Source: Nitrospirota bacterium (GTDB taxonomy: Bacteria > Nitrospirota > Thermodesulfovibrionia > Thermodesulfovibrionales > Dissulfurispiraceae). Taken from it: a stretch of DNA of 64,000 bases. Below, in pieces: positions 1-7,779 of this stretch (its first letter is position 1; the number at the start of each line of letters is the position of its first letter). The stretch is from NCBI GenBank assembly GCA_023476565.1, contig JAMCVZ010000068.1:1-64000 (forward strand), written 5' to 3'. The notes beneath the pieces are model-generated. The model searched no databases. It had not been told where the DNA came from and saw only the letters and a program-made list of their open reading frames with translations. The translations under genes and the position numbers were made by a program.

Positions 1-134
1 CCGTTATTTCCATAAGAGGCTGTTTCTTCAGAGATGTAAAATTCAATGGGGTTTTCCGGGAGACTATAACTGACTGCCTTATTAATCACGCCGGTTGATT
101 TTGCCGTGTTTCTATTGCTTGTCGGTTTTGACAT
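1..134 (-). CDS. Partial ORF, N-terminal 44 residues, unknown
   Basis: An open minus-strand frame starts with ATG at 134 and runs off the window edge without a stop. It begins 8 bases beyond the stop of the acetyltransferase-like gene, which fits the last visible member of the same operon. The visible residues start MSKPTSNRNTAKSTG and show no motif I recognise. No strong ribosome binding site is visible. I assign no function. Confidence 0.45.
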   Translation of the reverse strand, partial: MSKPTSNRNTAKSTGVINKAVSYSLPENPIEFYISEETASYGNN

Positions 135-142
135 AATTAATT

Positions 143-1240
143 TTATGGGTGGAGAGGTTCTTTTTTCCCTATACCTTCCAGGGTATGCCTGTCTGATTCA
201 AAGAGGGATTTGAACCTGCTCAGGATAAAACGCAGAAGAGGGTTCTTTATGTATACTGCATGATAGGTGTATGTGAAGTCCGCGCCCAGATATGCTTTGA
301 TCCCGGGGTCTGTCCAGCCTGCGATAAAGGCTTTCAGGTTGTTCCGAATGCAGAAATCCAGGTTGTAATGCCAGCTTACAAAGTATACGTTGAAATCCCG
401 CGAATCAGGATAGAGGAAGCCGACATATTTATCGACCAAATAATCATTAACGATAAAGCAGAGATTGAAACCGATTATTTTTTCCTGATGGCGGTACAGG
501 AAGACCATGCCGCCGCTTTCGCCATCCTTAAACACTTTCCGGAAAAACGACTTCGTAAGCTTATCGAAGTGAATTTCGCTTTTTCCGTATACATTCAGGT
601 ACAGCCCGTAGAGATAGTCTATTGCCGGGTCATCAAGGAAATTATCCCCTGTCCTCACCTGCTCTATCGTGAGTTCGGATAGAGAGCGCAGCTTTCTTTT
701 TATGTCCTTTCTCCGTGAGCGCGACAGTCTCTGCAAATATTCTTCTGTTGAGCTGAAATCGACGGGCACGTAGGCCAATGCCTGTCCGTAGAGGATGAAG
801 AAGCCGCTGTCCCGGAGATAGGAGAGCAACTGTTCTGAAAACTCATTCTCTTTCCCTGAGAGGACCGGCGATGCCGATGGCAGGTCTTTTATGATGAGGA
901 ATTGCTTCCCCGATTTTTTCAGCTCGGCAAGTGCAGCTTTTCTCAATGTCTCCGGGGCTATTCCGGGAGGAAACAGGGCATATTCGGAAACCGTGGTGCC
1001 GACAAAGAGGACCATGGGCTTCAGGAGCTTATCGACGAAAGGGGGGAGAAACTTTCTGTATTTCCGGAAAGACCTCTTGACTGCTTCATCCATGGTCGTG
1101 AGGAGATCGAGCTCGGCCAGGAAGCCATGCACTTGTTTGCCGTTCACCCCGAGCGATACCGGCTTGAAACCCTCGGGCGGATCGGTCACGAATGCATTGA
1201 CGAGCCCCTCGGGCTCAAAGAGGTTGAATAGACTTTTCAT
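143..1240 (-). CDS. GNAT/FemAB-like acyltransferase (BioF2/CelD-like)
   Basis: A 365-residue protein whose central and C-terminal part resembles the GNAT-fold Acetyltransf_6 (BioF2/CelD/FemAB-like) group. Typical features are a basic stretch (SRSRRKDIKRKLR, near residue 175), then a segment where the chain returns to an acyl-CoA type fold (IIGFNLCF), and a late AGWTDPGIKAYLGA segment that often ends such enzymes. These proteins move acyl or aminoacyl groups onto amines. It is the last complete gene of the operon and overlaps the DegT aminotransferase by 4 bases (ATGA). With an ACP and a ketosynthase upstream it could transfer the finished acyl chain to an amine acceptor; that role is inferred from context. 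Confidence 0.65.
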   Translation of the reverse strand: MKSLFNLFEPEGLVNAFVTDPPEGFKPVSLGVNGKQVHGFLAELDLLTTMDEAVKRSFRKYRKFLPPFVDKLLKPMVLFVGTTVSEYALFPPGIAPETLRKAALAELKKSGKQFLIIKDLPSASPVLSGKENEFSEQLLSYLRDSGFFILYGQALAYVPVDFSSTEEYLQRLSRSRRKDIKRKLRSLSELTIEQVRTGDNFLDDPAIDYLYGLYLNVYGKSEIHFDKLTKSFFRKVFKDGESGGMVFLYRHQEKIIGFNLCFIVNDYLVDKYVGFLYPDSRDFNVYFVSWHYNLDFCIRNNLKAFIAGWTDPGIKAYLGADFTYTYHAVYIKNPLLRFILSRFKSLFESDRHTLEGIGKKEPLHP

Positions 1241-2457
1241 AGCCCCTCTATTATACTCACAACCGCATCCAGGTCCTCATCGGTTAAAAAAGTGCTTGTC
1301 GACAAGGTCAGCGTCCTTTCTGCCATGAAACGGGCATTGGAACAGTTTCCGTCCGCAACGATATTTTTTAAATAGGCGTAGTCGGTTACGGCAAAAGCGT
1401 ATACGATCGACGCGCCGAAATCGGTGCGGCTCAGGATTTTCAGGGCCCGCTCGCGCTTTTCAGGACTGTCGAAAATCACGGTGACGAAAGGGTAGGTCGC
1501 CCTGCTGCCAGGTAATTCCTCAACAACGGTAAGCCCCCCGACCTTTTTCAGCCGCAGCAGGTAAAAGGCTGCCTTCTGTCTTTGCTTTTCTATTTCCGCA
1601 TCAATGCGGCTGAACTGCCCGTGTCCTATCAACTGCCTGACCGCCGACATCTTATGCAGGGGGAAATCGATATCGAAATCCTCCATGGCAGCTTTGATCT
1701 TATCTCCCCGCCGGTTCCAGAAGATCTGGGGGAGCCTGAAAACAGGCCAGAACAGGAGCGGCCGGTAAAAAAGCCAGTATCCGATAAGGAGCGCGATAAA
1801 CATACCCTCGGAAAGGGAATCGTTTTTTACGAACCTCTGTATCGTGTTGTCGATGAACGGCCTGTATTCATCTCTGCCGGTAGCGATTATTCCACCTTCA
1901 TAGGTGGTCAGGCCCTTGCCCCTGCAGAGACTGAAGAACGAAAAATCTCCGAGGGTCCCTGCCCGTTTCCCTCTGTACCATGCGCCAAGAGCCTGGGCGC
2001 AGTCCTCGATAGTGAATATGCTGTGTTGTTCCGCTATGGGCGCTATCGAATCAACATCAGCCGGAACCCCTGCCAAATGCACCATGAGGATAGCCAGAAT
2101 ATCATTGTTTGCCCGGCACAGGTCTTCCAGCATGCTGATATCGTAATCGAAATTATGCCTGTTGATATCGCATACCTCGACCCTGAGCCCAGCCCTCTTT
2201 ATCGCCAGGGGAATGAGCGGGCAGATATAGGAGGGGATCACGACGGTCTTTCTGCCGGATAAGCTTTTAAGGCTTTCCAGGATTAAATAAAAGGCAGCGG
2301 TGCCCGAATTGGCCACGCGGGTACAGGCAATATCGAGGTAGTGCTTGAAATCATTCTCCAGGCGCCCTTCCCGGCCCTGTGCGCTGAAGGCGGGCAGAAA
2401 GTCTTTCCAACTGAGCGGAAAGCCTGCGGTGGGAGGGATCTCTCTGAAAATGCTCAT
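1237..2457 (-). CDS. DegT/DnrJ/EryC1-family PLP aminotransferase
   Basis: A 406-residue fold-type I PLP enzyme. The substrate- and cofactor-binding motif EDCAQALGAW is at 151-160, with D152 as the pyridine-nitrogen Asp. The probable Schiff-base lysine is K181 in SLCRGKGL. The family usually aminates keto-sugars bound to nucleotides, but members also act on non-sugar substrates. There is no sugar-nucleotide gene in this operon; the neighbours are an ACP, a ketosynthase and an acyltransferase, so the substrate may be a keto intermediate of the acyl chain or its head group. It overlaps both neighbours by 4 bases. Residues ~215-240 are unusually hydrophobic and aromatic, suggesting membrane contact. 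Confidence 0.8.
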   Translation of the reverse strand: MSIFREIPPTAGFPLSWKDFLPAFSAQGREGRLENDFKHYLDIACTRVANSGTAAFYLILESLKSLSGRKTVVIPSYICPLIPLAIKRAGLRVEVCDINRHNFDYDISMLEDLCRANNDILAILMVHLAGVPADVDSIAPIAEQHSIFTIEDCAQALGAWYRGKRAGTLGDFSFFSLCRGKGLTTYEGGIIATGRDEYRPFIDNTIQRFVKNDSLSEGMFIALLIGYWLFYRPLLFWPVFRLPQIFWNRRGDKIKAAMEDFDIDFPLHKMSAVRQLIGHGQFSRIDAEIEKQRQKAAFYLLRLKKVGGLTVVEELPGSRATYPFVTVIFDSPEKRERALKILSRTDFGASIVYAFAVTDYAYLKNIVADGNCSNARFMAERTLTLSTSTFLTDEDLDAVVSIIEGL

Positions 2458-3290
2458 GCAGCGGAGATTGCGCGCGCTCTCTTTATATGGATGGCGGGCT
2501 CTGCACTATTCTCCTTGAAGAATTCAATCATCTCTTCTGCTGCACGTTCCTTCTGATTATCCAAGGGAATCATGTGATAGGTATCGTTGAGCAGAACTTT
2601 GCGCACTCTCTGCGAGCCAATATGCTTTTCAACATAATGCGCGTTCTTGACGCTTGCCACATCATCCTCGAGGGAGTGGAGGATGAGCGCCGGCGCCTTC
2701 ACCTTGGGGATAACCCCCTTTGTAATCCTTATGAGCTTGAACATCTCGTGCATACTCCGGGAGGGAAAGCTCGAATAAGCGATGGAGTTCTCCTGCAAAG
2801 CGAGGGCGATATGCTTTCTCATGCGTTCGTTCTTTATTCCATAAGGCTCGCGCTCTTTGAACGAATAGAAATATTTTACGGGGGGGTAGTAAGCGACGGG
2901 AAGCAGGAACCTGTACCAGGGCAGGCTCCAGCCGTCATAAAAGAGGGTTGTCGACAAGGTGGCGATGGAGGAGACTTCTTCTTCCTCATCATACGCCAAA
3001 TAGAGGGCGAGGACCGCCCCCATGCACAATCCGGCCACAGAAACCGTTTTGTGATGCCTCTTCAGTTCCCTGAATGTCTCATGAACCGTTCCGTACCAGT
3101 CTTGCCAGCGCGTTGCCTTGAGGTGCTCTAGGGTAGTGCCGTGCCCTGCAAGGCAGGGGGCTTTGACAGTAAACCCGCTCTTATGCAACCTCTTTGCGAT
3201 AGGTTTCAGTTCAAAGGGGCTCCCGGTAAGGCCGTGGATCAGAAGGACTGCATGCTCTCCGCCGATCAGATCGATTCTGTGATCGCTCAT
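2454..3290 (-). CDS. Alpha/beta hydrolase with Cys nucleophile, probable thioesterase/acyltransferase
   Basis: A 278-residue alpha/beta hydrolase of the Est30-like carboxylesterase type. The oxyanion loop LLIHGLTGSP is at 17-25. The nucleophile elbow reads AGLCMG, so Cys89 replaces the usual Ser of GxSxG. Candidate acid residues are D209/D210 in HSLEDD, and the His is H239 in DTYHMIPLD. Position in an operon between a ketosynthase and an aminotransferase suggests it releases or transfers an ACP-bound acyl chain. Cys-type thioesterases are known in some biosynthetic pathways where the acyl enzyme is attacked by an amine. That use here is inference. It shares ATGA overlaps with both neighbours. 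Confidence 0.75.
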   Translation of the reverse strand: MSDHRIDLIGGEHAVLLIHGLTGSPFELKPIAKRLHKSGFTVKAPCLAGHGTTLEHLKATRWQDWYGTVHETFRELKRHHKTVSVAGLCMGAVLALYLAYDEEEEVSSIATLSTTLFYDGWSLPWYRFLLPVAYYPPVKYFYSFKEREPYGIKNERMRKHIALALQENSIAYSSFPSRSMHEMFKLIRITKGVIPKVKAPALILHSLEDDVASVKNAHYVEKHIGSQRVRKVLLNDTYHMIPLDNQKERAAEEMIEFFKENSAEPAIHIKRARAISAA

Positions 3291-4513
3291 ATTTTCCTCG
3301 CAACGAGTACTGCATTGGTTCCGCCGAAGGCAAAAGAGTTTGACATAACTGTTCTGATATTGTGCCCGGCCCTTCCCTTGTTGGGGATATAGTCAAGATC
3401 ACATTCGGGGTCGGGTATCATCAGGTTTGCGGTAGGGGGCAGCGCATCATTTTCAGCTGCAAGCACGGCTGTTATAAACTCAGCCGCCCCAGCGGCTCCC
3501 ATGAGATGCCCGTGCATCGATTTTGTCGCACTGATCGGGATTCCGTAAGCCCTTTCACCGAACACTTTTTTTATAGCCTGTGTTTCCGCGACATCGTTTG
3601 CGATCGTAGCTGTTCCATGGGCATTGATATAATCTATTTCATCGGAGCTTATTCGTGCTTCCTCAAGGGCCAGATGCATGGCTCGTGCCTGGCCGTTGAC
3701 TGTGGGCCCGGTGATGTGGTGGGCATCTCCTGTTGAGCCATATCCGATTAATTCTCCATATATATGCGCCCCGCGCCCCATTGCCCTTTCCATCTCTTCA
3801 AGGACTACTACCGCAGCCCCTTCGCCTATAACAAAGCCTGTCCTGTCCTTTGAAAAGGGTTTGCAGGACGCAGAAGGTTCGGCGTCTTCCAGAGCCAGAA
3901 CTCCCAGCGATTCCCAACATTTAAGTGAACCATAGGTAAGGAGACTTTCCGCCCCCCCTGCAAGGATAATATCTGCAAAGCCCGCCTTGATCTGCCGGAA
4001 CGCTTCCCCGATGGCTACGGAAGAAGAGGCACAGGCTGTCGAATAGGTAAGGCAGGGGCCTGACAGTCCGTAGCGTATAGAAATGTGGGATGCCGGTGCG
4101 TTGCACATTATCCTTGTGATAGAGAGCGGGCTGACTCTTGATGCGCCTTCCCGGTATAGCTGGTCATATACATCATCTATGGCTTGCGCTCCCCCTAATC
4201 CCGTTCCCATATATACTCCTGCACGCCCCTTCGCTTCATCGCTCAGGGTTATGCCGGAATCATCCCATGCCTGTGTTGCGGCAACCAACGACATCTGGGT
4301 GGTTCTATCGAAATTTCTGGCCTGTTTTACCGAAAAAAAGTCCTGGGGGTTAAAGGCTGCTTCTGCTGCGACTTGCACTGAAAGCCGGTGGGAGAAAGCA
4401 GACGAAATTTTTTTTATTCCGGATACTCCCGAGGCCAAATTATTGAAAAAATCTTCCTTGTTGTTGCCGACAGGCGAGATAATGCCCAACCCCGTAACAG
4501 CGACTCTTCTCAA
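3287..4513 (-). CDS. Beta-ketoacyl-ACP synthase (FabF/KAS II type)
   Basis: A 408-residue thiolase-fold condensing enzyme that would join an acyl group to malonyl-ACP with loss of CO2. The catalytic triad is visible: C161 in STACASSS, H299 in NAHGT and H334 in KSMHGHLMG. The C-terminal SFAFGGTN glycine-rich loop is also present. Length matches FabF (about 410). It lies directly after a dedicated ACP (ATGA overlap) in an operon without the other fatty-acid synthesis genes, so it is more likely a pathway-specific ketosynthase than the housekeeping fabF. Confidence 0.88.
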   Translation of the reverse strand: MRRVAVTGLGIISPVGNNKEDFFNNLASGVSGIKKISSAFSHRLSVQVAAEAAFNPQDFFSVKQARNFDRTTQMSLVAATQAWDDSGITLSDEAKGRAGVYMGTGLGGAQAIDDVYDQLYREGASRVSPLSITRIMCNAPASHISIRYGLSGPCLTYSTACASSSVAIGEAFRQIKAGFADIILAGGAESLLTYGSLKCWESLGVLALEDAEPSASCKPFSKDRTGFVIGEGAAVVVLEEMERAMGRGAHIYGELIGYGSTGDAHHITGPTVNGQARAMHLALEEARISSDEIDYINAHGTATIANDVAETQAIKKVFGERAYGIPISATKSMHGHLMGAAGAAEFITAVLAAENDALPPTANLMIPDPECDLDYIPNKGRAGHNIRTVMSNSFAFGGTNAVLVARKI

Positions 4514-4776
4514 CGGGTTTCTCCTTCGGTATGAGAAATGCCCTGCTGACCGGCTGCGAGTTTATCGACGATATCAACAATATCCTGAACGGTGGTTATC
4601 CTTACCTCGCGTTCCGGAATTTTTATTTTGAATTTATCCTCAAGGGCGAATATGAATTCAATTCTATCAAGAGAGTCAAGGCCGATACTCTCCAGCATCA
4701 TTTCAGGGGTGATGATGTCAGCTCTTATTTCAAAATCCTCAACGAATATTTTTTTTACTCTTTCAAAAGTAGTCAT
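4510..4776 (-). CDS. Acyl carrier protein
   Basis: An 88-residue acidic carrier protein with the phosphopantetheine site Ser35 in IGLDSLDRIEF. It has the usual helix pattern and ends with a short polar tail. It would hold acyl intermediates for the ketosynthase immediately downstream, with which it overlaps by 4 bases. The tight pairing with one ketosynthase and one Cys-type hydrolase is typical of specialised acyl pathways. Confidence 0.9.
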   Translation of the reverse strand: MTTFERVKKIFVEDFEIRADIITPEMMLESIGLDSLDRIEFIFALEDKFKIKIPEREVRITTVQDIVDIVDKLAAGQQGISHTEGETR

Positions 4777-4795
4777 CCGCCATCCCTTCGCTTTA

Positions 4796-5155
4796 TCATG
4801 ACTGCCCTATTACCGCAATGCCCAGCGCCGTAACCCCCACGCCGAGCCACTCGATTCTGCTCACTCTCTCCTTGAGGATAAAGACAGAAAAAAGTATGAT
4901 GAATATTTTCTGCAGCCCTGTCAGGGGAAAGGCGATCGAGAGCGGAATATAGGAAAGCAGCACTATCCATATGACCATCTCCACAACATACGAAAGGATT
5001 CCCGTGATGACCCATTTATTCCTTATGAGCTTTAAATAGTAAGCAAGCCCGCCTGTCTCCTGGTGGGCGAGCGCGCCCTTTTTCAGGCAGAGCTGCGTCG
5101 TGCTTTCCATTGCGGCGCCCAGAATGAACAGGGGCGCCCATTTAATGAGCGACAT
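4796..5155 (-). CDS. Four-helix SMR/EamA-like membrane transporter
   Basis: A 119-residue protein with four predicted membrane helices, beginning MSLIKWAPLFILGAAMES and containing the E-S-T-x-Q pattern in helix 1 and LKERVSRIEWLGVGV before helix 4. It resembles small multidrug resistance proteins and the half-size EamA proteins such as ArnE/ArnF that flip modified undecaprenyl-phosphate lipids. Within this operon a flippase for the lipid product is plausible but unproven. It is 19 bases from the ACP gene and 21 from the aminotransferase gene. Confidence 0.7.
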   Translation of the reverse strand: MSLIKWAPLFILGAAMESTTQLCLKKGALAHQETGGLAYYLKLIRNKWVITGILSYVVEMVIWIVLLSYIPLSIAFPLTGLQKIFIILFSVFILKERVSRIEWLGVGVTALGIAVIGQS

Positions 5156-5176
5156 GTATCACCTCGTATGCCGGTG

Positions 5177-6559
5177 CTATACCCTGCATCTTTTGAGCAG
5201 GGCCTCGAACAGCCCGATGAACAGGTCGATTTCTTCGTAGGAGATGGTCAGGGCCGGGGCCAGGGTGAATACGTTTTTATAGTAACCGCCCACATCGAGC
5301 ACCAGGCCGTGTTTCGTGCCATTGACCTTTATATCGCCTTTCATCCCCTCCTGGAAGATCGTGTCGGTAAGCTCCCTGTCCGGGGTAAAGCCGTCGGCTT
5401 TCGTCATCTCTATTCTCAGCGCGAGACCCAAGCCGTCCACATTTCCAAGCACCCTGTGCTTTTTCTGCAGCTCCTTCAGGCGCGAAACCGTGTACTTTCC
5501 CTTTTCAGCCACCGTTTTTTCAAAATCATTCTTCCTGATGAATTCCATGACAGCGAGGCCCGTAGCTGTCCCGAGCGGGTTGCTCGAAAATGTCGAATGC
5601 GTGCAGCCGGGCGGGAATATCTTGGGATTGATGAGTTCCTCTTTCGCCCAGAGACCTGATAATGGATTGAGCCCGTTGGTGAGGGATTTCGCGAACGCGA
5701 CCAGATCGGGCTTGACCCCGTAATGCTCGATTGCCCAGAGCTTCCCGGTCCTGTAAAATCCCATCTGTATCTCATCGTCCACCAGTAATATGCCGTATTT
5801 GTTCAGCACAGCGGCAAGCCTCTTGAAATATCCGGGGGGCGGGATAATATAGCCGCCTGTAGCCTGGACAGGCTCTACATAAAAGGCCGCGTACTCCACT
5901 TCGTTGTCTTTCTTGTCGATCGCCCCGTAATATTCGGTTTCAAAGAGCTTTTCGAACTGCTTCACGCACTCATACCCGCAATCCTCAAGGGCCTTCCCGT
6001 AAAAGCACCGGTAACAGTAAGGGTAGGGGATGAACGTTGCCCTGTTGGCGAAGTGGCCGTATCTTTTCCTGTATCTGAAGCTGCTGGTGATCTCAGTGGC
6101 TGCAAGCGTTCTGCCGTGGTAGCCCCCCATGAAGGCGAACATGAGCGCTTTGCCCTTTTTATAGTTGCGTACCAGTTTAAGGCTGTCCTCAACGGCCTGG
6201 GAGCCGCCGACGTTGAAATGGATCCTCCCTTTTGAGCCGAACCGCTTCTGCGTTTCCCCGGCAATGGCGGCGGCGAGGAGTATCTTCTCCTTATGCAGGT
6301 ACTGCGAGGCAACCTGCGGAAGCGTGGACATCTGGCGGTTGTGGGCCTCTTCTATCTCTTTATTCCTGTACCCGAAGTTCACTGCCGAGTACCACATCTG
6401 CATATCCAGATACGGCCTCCCCTGTGTATCAAAGAGCCATGAGCCCTCGCACCGCTCAAAGATGTTCGGATTTTCAAGATAGTGTACGGTATCGCCGTAT
6501 GAGCAATATTCGGATTCCAGTTCCAGAAGCTCTTTTTCTTTCAGCTTGCGATGTTCCAT
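5177..6559 (-). CDS. Class III PLP aminotransferase
   Basis: A 460-residue omega-amino or acetylornithine-type aminotransferase. Visible motifs are GSWLFDTQGRPYLD near the N-terminus, the GGSQAVEDSLKL cofactor-phosphate loop, AFMGGYHGRT, LLVDDEIQMGFYRTG (pyridine-binding Asp) and FAKSLTNGLNPLSG with the PLP lysine. The segment resembles lysine 6-aminotransferases, but substrate cannot be read from sequence. It contains an odd Cys-rich stretch YCYRCFYGKALEDCGYECV. It overlaps the HAD phosphatase by 19 bases and leads into the transporter and ACP genes, so it probably supplies or modifies the amine in the pathway. Confidence 0.85.
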   Translation of the reverse strand: MEHRKLKEKELLELESEYCSYGDTVHYLENPNIFERCEGSWLFDTQGRPYLDMQMWYSAVNFGYRNKEIEEAHNRQMSTLPQVASQYLHKEKILLAAAIAGETQKRFGSKGRIHFNVGGSQAVEDSLKLVRNYKKGKALMFAFMGGYHGRTLAATEITSSFRYRKRYGHFANRATFIPYPYCYRCFYGKALEDCGYECVKQFEKLFETEYYGAIDKKDNEVEYAAFYVEPVQATGGYIIPPPGYFKRLAAVLNKYGILLVDDEIQMGFYRTGKLWAIEHYGVKPDLVAFAKSLTNGLNPLSGLWAKEELINPKIFPPGCTHSTFSSNPLGTATGLAVMEFIRKNDFEKTVAEKGKYTVSRLKELQKKHRVLGNVDGLGLALRIEMTKADGFTPDRELTDTIFQEGMKGDIKVNGTKHGLVLDVGGYYKNVFTLAPALTISYEEIDLFIGLFEALLKRCRV

Positions 6560-7305
6560 AATCTCCGCTCACTCTCTCTGTGATAGGTATGTATAACTCC
6601 GGGTGTCACCGCATGGTTCAAAAGGGCCTTCAGGCGCTTTTCCACGGTTATGAAATCATCAAAAGCCGAGTGCGGGATACCCGTGCTTGCGCAATGATCG
6701 GTGAGTTTTCTTTTGGAAAATACGTATGCCGCCTTTTCCGCAAGACAGAAGTCGCTCCGACCGTCGCCTATATGGATAAGGGGCAGTTGATCACTTAACT
6801 TTTCGGCTGTCGTGCATTTGCATGTCCCGGATGGGCAGGTGGCGCTTGAGTAAGGGAAAAGGGTCTTCAGTCTTCCCCCTTCCTCTTTTATCCTGTTTGC
6901 GTAAACGGGGATGTCCGGCGCCCCGGCTTTTTCAAGGAGTTTTTCGATGAAGACCCGGAACCCGTCGCTTATAACGGCAAAGGGGATATGAAATTCCCTG
7001 AGAAAATTGACAAACCCGATAAAACTCTCATGGACGGCAAATCCGCCTGCATACGCTACAAGACGGTCCAAAGGCGAATCTATGAGGGACATCTGTATGG
7101 AAAGGCACTCTCTGGAGCCGATAGCGCCCGTTTCCCAGCGCCTTTCCGCCTCTTCCCATTCCGGCCTTGCAAATTCCTTGATGACGGCGTCGGTTATGTC
7201 CGTATCCGTTACGGTGCCGTCGAAGTCTATAGTTACGAAGAATTTTGTACTTGTTCCCGGTCCAGGACCGCTATGCGGTCTTATCTTCCCCATGCACTGT
7301 TTCAT
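6541..7305 (-). CDS. HAD-IB phosphatase, MtnX-like
   Basis: A 254-residue haloacid dehalogenase-family hydrolase. Motif I is [10 protein letters not shown] near residues 28-37 (nucleophile Asp and DxD), motif II is AVISDG, and motif III/IV is [10 protein letters not shown]. The family includes MtnX and phosphoserine phosphatase-like enzymes. A Cys cluster (TCPSGTCKC) sits in the middle. The ATG at 7305 follows an AAAAGGAAA ribosome site and overlaps the end of tatA by 35 bases, so translation is likely coupled. It is probably the first biosynthetic gene of the operon and may dephosphorylate a small substrate for the aminotransferase. Confidence 0.75.
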   Translation of the reverse strand: MKQCMGKIRPHSGPGPGTSTKFFVTIDFDGTVTDTDITDAVIKEFARPEWEEAERRWETGAIGSRECLSIQMSLIDSPLDRLVAYAGGFAVHESFIGFVNFLREFHIPFAVISDGFRVFIEKLLEKAGAPDIPVYANRIKEEGGRLKTLFPYSSATCPSGTCKCTTAEKLSDQLPLIHIGDGRSDFCLAEKAAYVFSKRKLTDHCASTGIPHSAFDDFITVEKRLKALLNHAVTPGVIHTYHRESERRLWNIAS

Positions 7306-7480
7306 TTTCCTTTTTGGTTTCTATGAGTTGCTTTTCCGATTCCGATAAGGCCTTTTTAAATTCCCGTATGCTCTTGCCGAGGCCGGCCCCGAGCTCCGGA
7401 AGCCTGCCCGGACCGAAAATGATCAGTGCGATTACCAGTACTACCAGCAAATGCAGCGGCTGAAATAACCCTTCAAGCAT
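7271..7480 (-). CDS. tatA: Sec-independent translocase subunit TatA/TatE
   Basis: A 69-residue TatA-family protein: one N-terminal membrane helix (residues 5-21), the [20 protein letters not shown] hinge and amphipathic helix, and a charged tail. TatA forms the pore for folded, twin-arginine proteins; the hydrogenase small subunit at 59146 is one such cargo. An AAGGAGG ribosome site precedes the ATG and a good promoter lies 46 bases further up. It heads the operon that continues into the HAD and acyl-chain genes; the functional reason for this linkage is unclear. Confidence 0.9.
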   Translation of the reverse strand: MLEGLFQPLHLLVVLVIALIIFGPGRLPELGAGLGKSIREFKKALSESEKQLIETKKENETVHGEDKTA

Positions 7481-7525
7481 GACTTTATTGCCTCCTTGTC
7501 ACAAATGGCATAATTCAACGTACAT

Positions 7526-7553
7526 ACTATACACTATACAGTTTTTGTGCCAA
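7526..7553 (-). promoter_or_regulatory. Sigma-70-type promoter for tatA operon
   Basis: On the minus strand TTGGCA (7553-7548) is followed after 16 bases by TATAGT (7531-7526). A second TATAGT sits at 7538-7533. The element lies upstream of tatA and is the only convincing promoter for the whole 1-7.5 kb operon. Confidence 0.55.
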
Positions 7554-7670
7554 AACTAAAAACATGATATTTCAGGTACATACAAGACAGCTTCTGTTGG
7601 GAATGCAAAAAATGTATACAATAACGCCCATATCGTACTGACCGGGCAGTACAGCACAGTTCCTGGTCTC

Positions 7671-7753
7671 GGGGACAGTCCCTATTCTACGACTCCGCTG
7701 CTGCTTCGTCCGTGGTAAACCACCTACTGTTGGTAAATAGGGACAGTCCCCTC
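7671..7753. repeat. REP-like inverted repeat, long form, copy 1
   Basis: An 83-base element bounded by GGGGACAGTCCCTATT and its inverse AATAGGGACAGTCCCC. Inside are CTACGAC, a CTTCGTCC stretch and a small hairpin GTGGTAAACCAC. Related copies are at 38815, 43398 and 46241 and a short form at 20814. This element occupies most of the informative part of the 299-base gap between tatA and the response regulator; the rest of that gap shows only the tatA promoter. Confidence 0.85.
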
Positions 7754-7779
7754 AGGGTGTGTACCCTCATGAAGCTCCA

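Noticed and set aside
1582-2262. Long plus-strand ORF antisense to the DegT aminotransferase
   Set aside because: It has no recognisable domain or ribosome site and lies fully opposite a gene with conserved motifs; the same holds for other long antisense frames such as those opposite pepF, lonB and the hydrogenase genes.
7526-7560. Sigma-54 promoter upstream of tatA, suggested by TTGGCAC and the nearby NtrC-type regulator
   Set aside because: The -12 TTGC element is missing at the required spacing; a sigma-70 pair fits better.
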